Source: Lachnospiraceae bacterium (GTDB lineage: Bacteria; Bacillota; Clostridia; Lachnospirales; Lachnospiraceae). From it: a stretch of 57,191 nt of DNA. Below the pieces are notes generated by a model that made no database searches, was not told the DNA's origin, and saw only the letters and a program-made list of their open reading frames with translations. The translations under genes were made by a program, and so were the position numbers. The stretch's first letter is position 1, and each line of letters opens with the position of its first letter. The stretch spans positions 1-57,191 of the forward strand of contig JAFSXC010000086.1 of the NCBI GenBank assembly GCA_017450105.1, read 5' to 3'. This document shows positions 50,868 to 57,191 of this stretch, piece by piece.

Positions 50868-51733
50868 AGCTTGGAAGAAACGATCCCTGCTGGTGCGGAT
50901 CGGGAAAAAAGTATAAAACCTGCCATCTCGGCTTTGATGCAAGGATCGAGGAATACCGGCTGCAGGGAAGGAAGGTGCCGGATCACAGGCTGATCAAAAC
51001 GCCGGCACAGATCGAAAAAATAAAGGAAAGCGCCAGGATCAACGTGGCGGTGCTGGATGAGGTGGCGGATAAGATCCGGATCGGTATGTCGACGGAGGAG
51101 ATCGACCGTATCGTGTACGAAACCACGACCAAAATGGGCGGAATCCCGGCCCCCCTGAATTATCAGGGCTATCCGAAGAGCGTCTGTACCTCGGTCAATG
51201 ACGAGGTCTGCCACGGAATCCCGTCGGAGGATATTATCCTTCAGGACGGAGATATTATAAATGTGGACTGCAGTACGAATCTAAACGGTTTTTTTTCCGA
51301 CTCCTCACGAATGTTTATGATGGGGGAGGTCGAAGAGAAGACGAAGCGCCTCGTGACGGTTACCAGGGAGTGCATGATGAAGGGTCTGGAGGCCACAAAG
51401 CCCTGGGGATATCTCGGGGACATGGGCCAGGCGGTACATGACCATGCTTTTGCAAACGGCTATACCGTAGTCCGGGAGATCGGAGGTCATGGTGTCGGTC
51501 TGGAGTTTCATGAGGATCCCTGGGTCGGATACAATTCCAAGGCCGGGACGGAGATGCTTTTGGTTCCCGGAATGATGTTTACGATTGAACCCATGGTGAA
51601 TATGGGAAGAGTGGAAATCTATATGGACGAGGAGAACGGCTGGACAACCTATACGGAGGACGGCCTGCCTTCTGCTCAGTGGGAGATACAGGTACTTGTA
51701 ACGGAGGACGGAACGGAAGTTATTTCCTGGTAA
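50864..51733 (+). CDS. map: type I methionine aminopeptidase with N-terminal SEC-C zinc motif
   Basis: The 289-residue cytoplasmic enzyme begins with a SEC-C motif (GRNDPCWCGSGKKYKTCH) in residues 3-22, then a linker, then the pita-bread aminopeptidase. Metal ligands are visible in NVDCSTNLNGFFSDSSR (two Asp), GHGVGLEFHE (His), MFTIEPM (Glu) and AQWEIQVLVTEDG (Glu). It removes the initiator Met from nascent proteins. The SEC-C motif is a ribosome- or SecA-type zinc finger found on some Clostridia enzymes. The start is TTG, with GGAGGTCAGA upstream, overlapping the previous gene by 4 bp. Confidence 0.95.
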   Translation: MKLGRNDPCWCGSGKKYKTCHLGFDARIEEYRLQGRKVPDHRLIKTPAQIEKIKESARINVAVLDEVADKIRIGMSTEEIDRIVYETTTKMGGIPAPLNYQGYPKSVCTSVNDEVCHGIPSEDIILQDGDIINVDCSTNLNGFFSDSSRMFMMGEVEEKTKRLVTVTRECMMKGLEATKPWGYLGDMGQAVHDHAFANGYTVVREIGGHGVGLEFHEDPWVGYNSKAGTEMLLVPGMMFTIEPMVNMGRVEIYMDEENGWTTYTEDGLPSAQWEIQVLVTEDGTEVISW

Positions 51734-51745
51734 GGAGTGAGAGAG

Positions 51746-54631
51746 ATGAAAAAAAGAGTGTTTGCATTGATGCTTGCGGCTATGCTTGCCTTCCCGGCAG
51801 CAGTTCACGGAGAAACAAGGGAGACCGAGGCGGTAGAAACCGAGGCCGTCCGGGAAACGGAGGAAACGGAGACGACGGAGGCCTCGGAAGCGGAGGAAAC
51901 CGAAAGCGCTGAGACCGAAGCCGAAGAAACGGAAGCCGGGACGGAGGCCGTAGAGGCAAAACCGGCAGAAAAAGGAGCTGCAGAGGGCCCCATTGACCTG
52001 TCAAACGCGGAGGAGGCATACCGCGATATGGAATGGGACGAGCGCAGCGGCTGCTATATCTTTAAGGATGAAAACGGCGGAACAACGCTTCTGGATCCGG
52101 ACGATCCCGAATTTATCAAAAACGTATTCGGCACCGGGGAACGTTCGCCGGAGGAGCTGAACGAGACGGAAACGACGCGCCAGGCGACCGGGACCTCCGT
52201 ATACAGCCCCTATACAAACGCTACCTATACCCTGACCGCGTCCAAAACCAACGCGACCGTTATGGACCTCGTGGATGTCAGCAGCCATCAGGGTACCGTA
52301 AACTGGACGGCGGTAAAGAACGCCGGAATCGACGGCGTTATTGTCCGGATCGGCTACCGCGGAGCCTCGGACGGGGTTCTGCATGAGGATACGAACTGGA
52401 GAGCCAACATTACCGGAGCCAAGGCGGCCGGCCTGAAGGTGGGCGGCTATGTCTATTCCCAGGCCATTACCACAGCGGAGGCCTCTTCGGAGGCGGCTCT
52501 GGCGATTACCTGTCTGAGCGGGATCGCGGTGGATCTGCCGGTCTTTATTGATTATGAATATTACGGAACCAGCGGGCGGCTTTATAACGCGAAGCTTTCC
52601 CCCGATACCCATCAGACCATCTGCAACGCCTTCTGTACGACGATGAAGAACGCGAAGTATACGCCCGGTATCTATGCCAACCGGGATATGCTTAACAACG
52701 ATATGCGTGTTTCGAATACGATCGCCGGAACGAAGTACTGGCTGGCCAGATACAGCACCAGCACAGGCTACAGCGGGAGCTTCGACTTCTGGCAGTATAC
52801 CTCCAAGGGCTCCGTGAGCGGTATTACCGGAAACGCGGACTGCAGCTTCTGGATTAAGGAGGGCCTTGCGGTTGAAGCGACGGCGAGTCCTGCGGAGATC
52901 CTGATCTATGAGGACGGAACCGGGACCTCTACCTTAAAGGCTACTTCTGCGATGACCGACGCCACCTTCAAATGGACCGTGGTCTCCGCGGAAAACAGAA
53001 AGGGCAAATCGGTGGACGCCAGCAAGATCGCTACCTTCAGCGGGGATACGGGCGCGACCATTACAATGACCGCCAAGAACCCCGGCAAGGTGACCATGAG
53101 GGTGACGGCCACAAAGGGAAATCAGACCGCCTATGCGGATATTACGGTCAAGGTCCGGGGACGTCTGACAGAGGACAATACGGAGCTGAATACCACCTCC
53201 TTCCCCTTTAACGGAAAGGAAAGAAAACCAAAGGCCTATGTAACCTTCGGAGACAATGAGCTGACAGAAGGTACGGACTATACGATTACCTATAACTCCA
53301 ATAAGAGAGTCGGAACCGCCATGGCCATCATCGAAGGAAAAGGCTATTTCAGCGGTGTGGTTTCCGAGCCCTTTACGATTACCCCGCTCGAGCTCAACGC
53401 GAACGCCGGACTTACGATCGGAAAGATCCCGCAGAAGAGCTATTCGCCCAAGGGTCTGACCCCGACGACGACGATCAAGCTGGGAAGCACCACGCTTTCC
53501 GCGGTCCGTGACTATAAGATCCGCTACCAGAAGCCCGACGGCGAGGTCGTGGACGTGATTACGGAGGTCGGTACCTACATCCCCGTGATCGAGGCCCAGC
53601 CGGACGGCGTGTTTACAGGCTCCTATGCGGCTTCGGACCGTGCGTTTACGGTGGAGGCGAGAAAGATCTCTTCCTCGGATGTGTTCCTTTCGGAAACAAT
53701 GATCAATGACGGGTCCGTGGCTCCCGACGTGACGGTTGCGGTGGATACGGCGACTCTGGAGCTCGGAAAGGATTATACGGTTACAACGGCGGACTATACC
53801 GGCATCGGAAGCTACAGCGTTGTGGTTACGGGTACCGGAAACTACCAGGGAACGATTACCCAGAAATATTCGGTGGTGCCGGTGACCAGGAAGCTCATCA
53901 ATACCCAGAGCTGTGATATTTCGCTCGCGAGGGAGATCTATACCTTCAACGGCAAGGCCAGGAAGCCCGGAGTAACGGTTGTGAGCGGAAATCGGAAGCT
54001 TACGAAGGATACCGATTATACCGTGACCTATAAGAGACAGAAGACCACGGGAACGGCCTTTGCGGTGGTGAAGGGGATCGGCGCCTATTCGGGTATCGCC
54101 AATGTTCCCTATGAGATCAGCCCGGTAACGCCCGAGGTCTCCGCAGTAAAGGTAACGCTTTCCGCCAGGAAATATAACTTTGCCGCGAAGGTGTGCCGCC
54201 CGAAGGTGAAGGTGACCGCGGGAGGGAAGGAGCTGAAGGATTCCACGGATTATACCGTGAGCTTCTCCAACCCCAACAGCCGGGACGCCGGTTCCTATGA
54301 GGTGGTTCTTTCCTTCCGGGGCGAGATCGAGGGAGAGCTGAGCCTGACCTATACGATCAAACGGATCTCTCTCAGCGGCCTTACCATTACGCTTCCTGAC
54401 CAGGAATACGAGGGAGGAGACGCGATCGAGCCGGAGAAGGAGCTCTTTACCTACAAGCTCGGCTCCAAGTTCCTTACCTATGAGGATCTGGAGGGTCTGG
54501 ATATCGTAAAATATTCGAATAATAAGAAGGTGACCACCGATACTCCCGCGAAGGCTGTCATGGAGAGTAACGGAACCGGAAACTTTACGGACGGAAGCAA
54601 GAAGACCGTCGAGTTCCAGATCAAAAAATAA
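51746..54631 (+). CDS. secreted GH25 lysozyme with acidic Glu/Thr spacer, Ig-like domain and cell-wall repeats
   Basis: The 961-residue protein has a signal peptide (about 1-24). A Glu/Thr/Ala-rich spacer follows at 26-75 (ETEAVETEAV pattern). The GH25 muramidase domain spans about 172-372 with catalytic acids in VDVSSHQG and VFIDYEYYG. A Big-like domain comes next (about 375-475). Five or six beta repeats (about 485-961) have the pattern FNGKARKPGVTV, DTDYTVTY, YSGIANVPYEI. GH25 enzymes cut the glycan strand of peptidoglycan. The ATG is chosen over an in-frame GTG nine bases upstream because AAGGAG is correctly spaced for it. It follows map by 12 bp and ends before a terminator. Confidence 0.92.
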   Translation: MKKRVFALMLAAMLAFPAAVHGETRETEAVETEAVRETEETETTEASEAEETESAETEAEETEAGTEAVEAKPAEKGAAEGPIDLSNAEEAYRDMEWDERSGCYIFKDENGGTTLLDPDDPEFIKNVFGTGERSPEELNETETTRQATGTSVYSPYTNATYTLTASKTNATVMDLVDVSSHQGTVNWTAVKNAGIDGVIVRIGYRGASDGVLHEDTNWRANITGAKAAGLKVGGYVYSQAITTAEASSEAALAITCLSGIAVDLPVFIDYEYYGTSGRLYNAKLSPDTHQTICNAFCTTMKNAKYTPGIYANRDMLNNDMRVSNTIAGTKYWLARYSTSTGYSGSFDFWQYTSKGSVSGITGNADCSFWIKEGLAVEATASPAEILIYEDGTGTSTLKATSAMTDATFKWTVVSAENRKGKSVDASKIATFSGDTGATITMTAKNPGKVTMRVTATKGNQTAYADITVKVRGRLTEDNTELNTTSFPFNGKERKPKAYVTFGDNELTEGTDYTITYNSNKRVGTAMAIIEGKGYFSGVVSEPFTITPLELNANAGLTIGKIPQKSYSPKGLTPTTTIKLGSTTLSAVRDYKIRYQKPDGEVVDVITEVGTYIPVIEAQPDGVFTGSYAASDRAFTVEARKISSSDVFLSETMINDGSVAPDVTVAVDTATLELGKDYTVTTADYTGIGSYSVVVTGTGNYQGTITQKYSVVPVTRKLINTQSCDISLAREIYTFNGKARKPGVTVVSGNRKLTKDTDYTVTYKRQKTTGTAFAVVKGIGAYSGIANVPYEISPVTPEVSAVKVTLSARKYNFAAKVCRPKVKVTAGGKELKDSTDYTVSFSNPNSRDAGSYEVVLSFRGEIEGELSLTYTIKRISLSGLTITLPDQEYEGGDAIEPEKELFTYKLGSKFLTYEDLEGLDIVKYSNNKKVTTDTPAKAVMESNGTGNFTDGSKKTVEFQIKK

Positions 54632-54670
54632 AGGACCATAACCAAAACGAAAAAAGTATGATGGGGGAGA

Positions 54671-54699
54671 AGCCCCGGACGAAAGCCCGGGGCTTTTTA
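54671..54699 (+). terminator. intrinsic terminator directly before the next start codon
   Basis: AGCCCCGG and CCGGGGCT form an 8-bp GC-rich stem around ACGAAAGC, then TTTTAT. It ends four bases before the ATG of the flippase-glycosyltransferase gene, so it may act as an attenuator for that gene. Confidence 0.85.
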
Positions 54700-54703
54700 T
54701 ACC

Positions 54704-56923
54704 ATGAATTCTGAAGAAATCGAAGAAAAAAAAGCGAAGAACAAACGCCGTCTGGTCCTTGTGCTCACCCTGCTGGTTAATCTGGTAGTGGTGGGCTATA
54801 TTGCGATACGGGAGCTGAAGAAGGATGCGGGATCGGTAAAAAAGATCCCTCTTTCCGATATGAACTTCGGATTTCTTATACTGGGGATCGCCCTGTTTTT
54901 TGTCGCCCTGTTCATGGACTATTGCAAATACAGGCACATGCTCATTACCTCCGAGGGAAAGGACCGGAAGAGGGCAGCCCTCGAGGTGTGTATATTGGGG
55001 AAGTATTACGATAATGTTACCCCCTTCGGAGCGGGCGGCCAGCCCTTCCAGATGCTGTGCCTGCGGCGCCATAAGTTTTCCGCCGGAACCTGCGGGTCTC
55101 TTCCCGTGGCGGGCTTTCTGACCCAGCAGATGGCCTTTGTGCTGATCTGTCTGGTGGTGCTCATCCTGAATCCGCATATTATGGACAATTCGCCGGTGAT
55201 CCGTTACGGTGCCTATGTCGGGATCGTGATGTACGCTCTGCTGCCGGTGGCCATTATTCTGTTCGCCATCTTCCCGAAGGCTCTGAAAAAAATCGTAAAG
55301 GGCTTTCTGAACTTCCTCGGGAAGATCCATATCCTGAAGAACAGCGAGGCCTCCGCGGAGAAGGTGCTGGGGACCCTGGACGAATATACGAGAGCTCTTC
55401 GGGTGATGACAAAGCGCCCCCACTTTTTGTTCCGGCTGATGTTTTACTCGATCGTTTATCAAATGGCGATCCTGTCGATCCCGTTTTTTGCGATCCATGC
55501 GTTCGGCGGGAGCCTCTCCTGGTGGACCGTGTTCTCGATGACGGTTTATATCTATTCCGCCATTACGATCATCCCGACGCCCGGAAACTCCGGCGCGGCG
55601 GAGGGCTCCTTCTACGCGGTGTTTTCTTCCCTGAGCGGGGGCTATCTCTTCTGGGCCATGATCGTCTGGAGGATCCTTGTGTATTATTCCTGGCTTGCGG
55701 CCGGGATTTCCATGATGACGCATACGGCGGTCCGGAAAAAGAAGACGAAAACGCCGGTGCCGCGGGACCGGATCCCGAATGTCGGTATCTTTAATGACCT
55801 TTTCTATCCGACCGTGGACGGAGTGGTGCGGACCGTGGATGCCTACGGAAGGCATATGAAGGAAATGGGCTCGGACTGCTGTGTGGTTGTCCCGCACGAG
55901 CGTGACGTAAAGGATGAGCTTTCCTACCCCGTGATCCGGACACCCTCCCTGAAGCTGAAGATCTCGCCCTTTTCGATCCCGCTGGCGATGCTCGGGAAAA
56001 AGGGAAGGGACTATTTCAGGAACAAAAGCTTTGACATCCTGCATACCCACTCGCCCTTCTTCGTCAGCAACATAGCTCTTCGCATGGCGAGAAAGCGCAA
56101 CATTCCCGTGGTTGCCACCTTCCACAGCAAGTACTACGATGATGTCATCCACTATACCCACAGTAAGTTTCTGGCCAATCTGGTCAAGAACCATATCGTG
56201 GAGCATTACAGCAAAATGGATATGGTCTGGGCCTGCAGCAAGGCCACGGCGGAAACCTTAAGGGAATACGGCTTCCACGGAAAGATCGGAGTTTTGGAGA
56301 ACGGGATCGAGCCTTTCCCGGAATCGGATGAAGAGGCTCTGAAAAAAACGGTGATCGAGAAGTTTTCGATCCCGACGGACAAGCCGGTGCTTCTTTTTGT
56401 CGGACAGCAGATCTGGCATAAAAACCTTGGCCTGATCCTGGAATCCTCAAAGGTCATCAAGGACCGGGGAGAGGATTTCGCCCTGATTATCGCCGGGGCC
56501 GGAAACGACGGAAGAAAGATCCGGCATTACTGCCACCACCTGGGGCTGGACGACCGTGTAAAGTTCCTCGGAAGAGTGGAGGATCCGTCTCTGGTACACG
56601 GACTGTATCTGGCTTCGGACCTTTTGTTCTTCCCGTCTCTTTATGACAATGCGCCGCTGGTGCTGCGGGAAGCGGCTCTGGCACATCTGCCGGCGCTCCT
56701 GGCGGAGGGCTCGAATTCCGCGGAGCCCGTGATCGACGGGGTAAACGGCTATACGGCGGTCCCGGAAAGGGATCCGATGGCGGACAAGCTCCAGAAAATT
56801 CTGCATGATCCGAACCGGAAGGAGGTCGGGGAGGCCGCGAGCCGTACGATCCCGATCCCCTGGTCGAAGGTCTGTGAATCGGTGATTGAGGAATACCGGA
56901 ATATTGAGCTGGAGGAGTTCTAA
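54704..56923 (+). CDS. fusion of LPG-synthase-type membrane domain and GT4 glycosyltransferase
   Basis: The 739-residue protein has an N-terminal membrane domain of about eight helices (17-345) of the lysylphosphatidylglycerol synthase/UPF0104 type (NVTPFGAGGQPFQML, IIPTPGNSGAAEGSF). A GT4-family glycosyltransferase follows (about 362-735) with GIFNDLFYPTVDGVVRTVD, HTHSPFF, ATFHSKYYDD, VLENGIE and the donor-binding LFFPSLYDNAPLVLREAAL. A single protein could transfer a sugar to a lipid and move the glycolipid across the membrane, or place the enzyme at its lipid acceptor. No Shine-Dalgarno sequence other than GGGG in the terminator stem precedes the ATG. Its stop codon is the first base triplet of a palindrome. 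Confidence 0.9.
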   Translation: MNSEEIEEKKAKNKRRLVLVLTLLVNLVVVGYIAIRELKKDAGSVKKIPLSDMNFGFLILGIALFFVALFMDYCKYRHMLITSEGKDRKRAALEVCILGKYYDNVTPFGAGGQPFQMLCLRRHKFSAGTCGSLPVAGFLTQQMAFVLICLVVLILNPHIMDNSPVIRYGAYVGIVMYALLPVAIILFAIFPKALKKIVKGFLNFLGKIHILKNSEASAEKVLGTLDEYTRALRVMTKRPHFLFRLMFYSIVYQMAILSIPFFAIHAFGGSLSWWTVFSMTVYIYSAITIIPTPGNSGAAEGSFYAVFSSLSGGYLFWAMIVWRILVYYSWLAAGISMMTHTAVRKKKTKTPVPRDRIPNVGIFNDLFYPTVDGVVRTVDAYGRHMKEMGSDCCVVVPHERDVKDELSYPVIRTPSLKLKISPFSIPLAMLGKKGRDYFRNKSFDILHTHSPFFVSNIALRMARKRNIPVVATFHSKYYDDVIHYTHSKFLANLVKNHIVEHYSKMDMVWACSKATAETLREYGFHGKIGVLENGIEPFPESDEEALKKTVIEKFSIPTDKPVLLFVGQQIWHKNLGLILESSKVIKDRGEDFALIIAGAGNDGRKIRHYCHHLGLDDRVKFLGRVEDPSLVHGLYLASDLLFFPSLYDNAPLVLREAALAHLPALLAEGSNSAEPVIDGVNGYTAVPERDPMADKLQKILHDPNRKEVGEAASRTIPIPWSKVCESVIEEYRNIELEEF

Positions 56924-57140
56924 GGAAACGCTGATTAAATCAGCATTTCCTTAGAATGCTCCGCCTGGATGTACCCGCAGGGCAGAACCGCAGAAAATCG
57001 CAGAGGAAGGCCGCAAGCGGCCTCGATTTTCGCGCGGGAAACGCTTTAATCAGCATTTCCTTAGAATGCTCCGCCTGGATGCACCCGCAGGGCAGAACCG
57101 CAGAAATTCGCAGAGGAAAGCGCTTCGCGCTGCGAATTTC
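56921..57140. repeat. two-copy palindromic repeat element with internal hairpins
   Basis: A 33-nt near-perfect palindrome (56921-56953; 16 arm positions, one mismatch) leads into a 68-bp block (56941-57008) that is repeated 110 bp later (57051-57118) with 66 of 68 bases identical. Each copy ends in its own hairpin: 56993-57031 (GAAAATCG/CGATTTTC outside, GGCCGC/GCGGCC inside) and 57103-57140 (GAAATTCGC/GCGAATTTC outside, AGCGC/GCGCT inside). Stem bases differ in compensating pairs. It resembles MITE- or REP-like elements or a small structured RNA. Confidence 0.75.
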
Positions 57141-57191
57141 CCTAAGGAACCTTTCGACTACAATGCATTTGAAACGAAATAGGGGGATGAG
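57141..57191 (+). other. window edge, possible start of a further gene
   Basis: AGGGGG followed closely by ATGAG at 57187-57191 could be a ribosome binding site and start codon, but the spacing is short and only five bases remain. Nothing else is visible in these 51 bases. Confidence 0.25.

Noticed and set aside
52934-56206. 1090-codon open frame on the minus strand
   Set aside because: It lies antisense to the GH25 lysozyme and the flippase-glycosyltransferase, which have clear domains. It has low-complexity Arg/His/Gly-rich composition and arises from codon bias.
56921-57140. Insertion sequence
   Set aside because: No transposase coding sequence fits between or beside the repeats; the element is too small.
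1-57191. tRNA or rRNA genes
   Set aside because: I saw no tRNA cloverleaf motifs (GGTTCGAATCC-type T-arms in context) or rRNA stretches. The GGTTCGCA at 27538-27545 is only a terminator loop.

Overview
The window looks like the chromosome of a gut-type Clostridia bacterium, most likely a Lachnospiraceae member. This is inferred from gene content, since no rRNA or tRNA gene is present to confirm it. The supporting traits are AGGAGG ribosome binding sites, many extended -10 promoters (TGn before the -10 hexamer), BspA-type leucine-rich surface proteins, GH25 lysozyme with cell-wall repeat domains, NHLM-type peptidase/ABC exporters, a two-gene SUF system, and a clostridial FolD/cyclodeaminase pair. 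Base composition is patchy: about the first 3 kb and the reverse transcriptase gene are visibly more AT-rich than the rest, and the sugar kinase at 6.8-7.9 kb is GC-rich.

Layout. (1) 1-2.9 kb is a rearranged, AT-rich stretch: a flavodoxin fragment joined out of frame to a DUF4405 protein whose formylglycine-generating-enzyme-like domain is cut short, then a histidine phosphatase that overlaps tail-to-tail with a bile-acid:sodium-symporter-type transporter. (2) 3.3-6.7 kb is a 1121-residue secreted multidomain surface protein, followed by a PfkB kinase on the minus strand. (3) 8.0-19.4 kb is the most unusual block: a reverse transcriptase, a structured 232-nt gap, two NHLM-type ABC exporters (the first with a C39 domain that has lost its catalytic Cys and His), a multi-pass membrane protein with a remnant GGDEF-like tail, a GNAT-like protein, a 947-residue coiled-coil protein with hydrophobic Gly/Ala-rich helices, and an acidic chaperone-like YbjN-type protein, closed by a terminator. 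(4) 19.6-32 kb holds envelope and lipid genes (membrane GDPD, heterodimeric ABC exporter, DUF6765-like protein, two DUF308/HdeD proteins, patatin), tandem glutathione peroxidases and a DUF362 ferredoxin-like protein. (5) 32-38.8 kb holds surface and secreted proteins: a small membrane protein, a pair of paralogous secreted proteins, a transglutaminase-like protein with a Glu-Pro-Glu-Thr spacer, a lipoprotein, and an orphan flagellin-like protein. (6) 38.9-48.7 kb is one closely packed run of eight genes: minimal SUF (sufC, sufB-like), a short HlyD-like protein, a second NHLM exporter pair with an intact C39 peptidase, then fhs, cyclohydrolase and folD. (7) 48.8-57 kb holds cell-wall hydrolases (NlpC/P60, GH25), a SurA-N-like protein, a SEC-C methionine aminopeptidase, and a flippase-glycosyltransferase fusion. 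The window ends in two near-identical palindromic repeats with compensatory stem changes.

The most promising candidate for something undescribed is block 3. A reverse transcriptase and a possible structured RNA sit beside a peptidase-dead exporter pair and a translocator-like large protein with a chaperone-like partner. None of the classical RT contexts (group II intron, retron, diversity-generating retroelement, CRISPR adaptation) fits. The second, peptidase-competent exporter pair 22 kb away gives an internal comparison.
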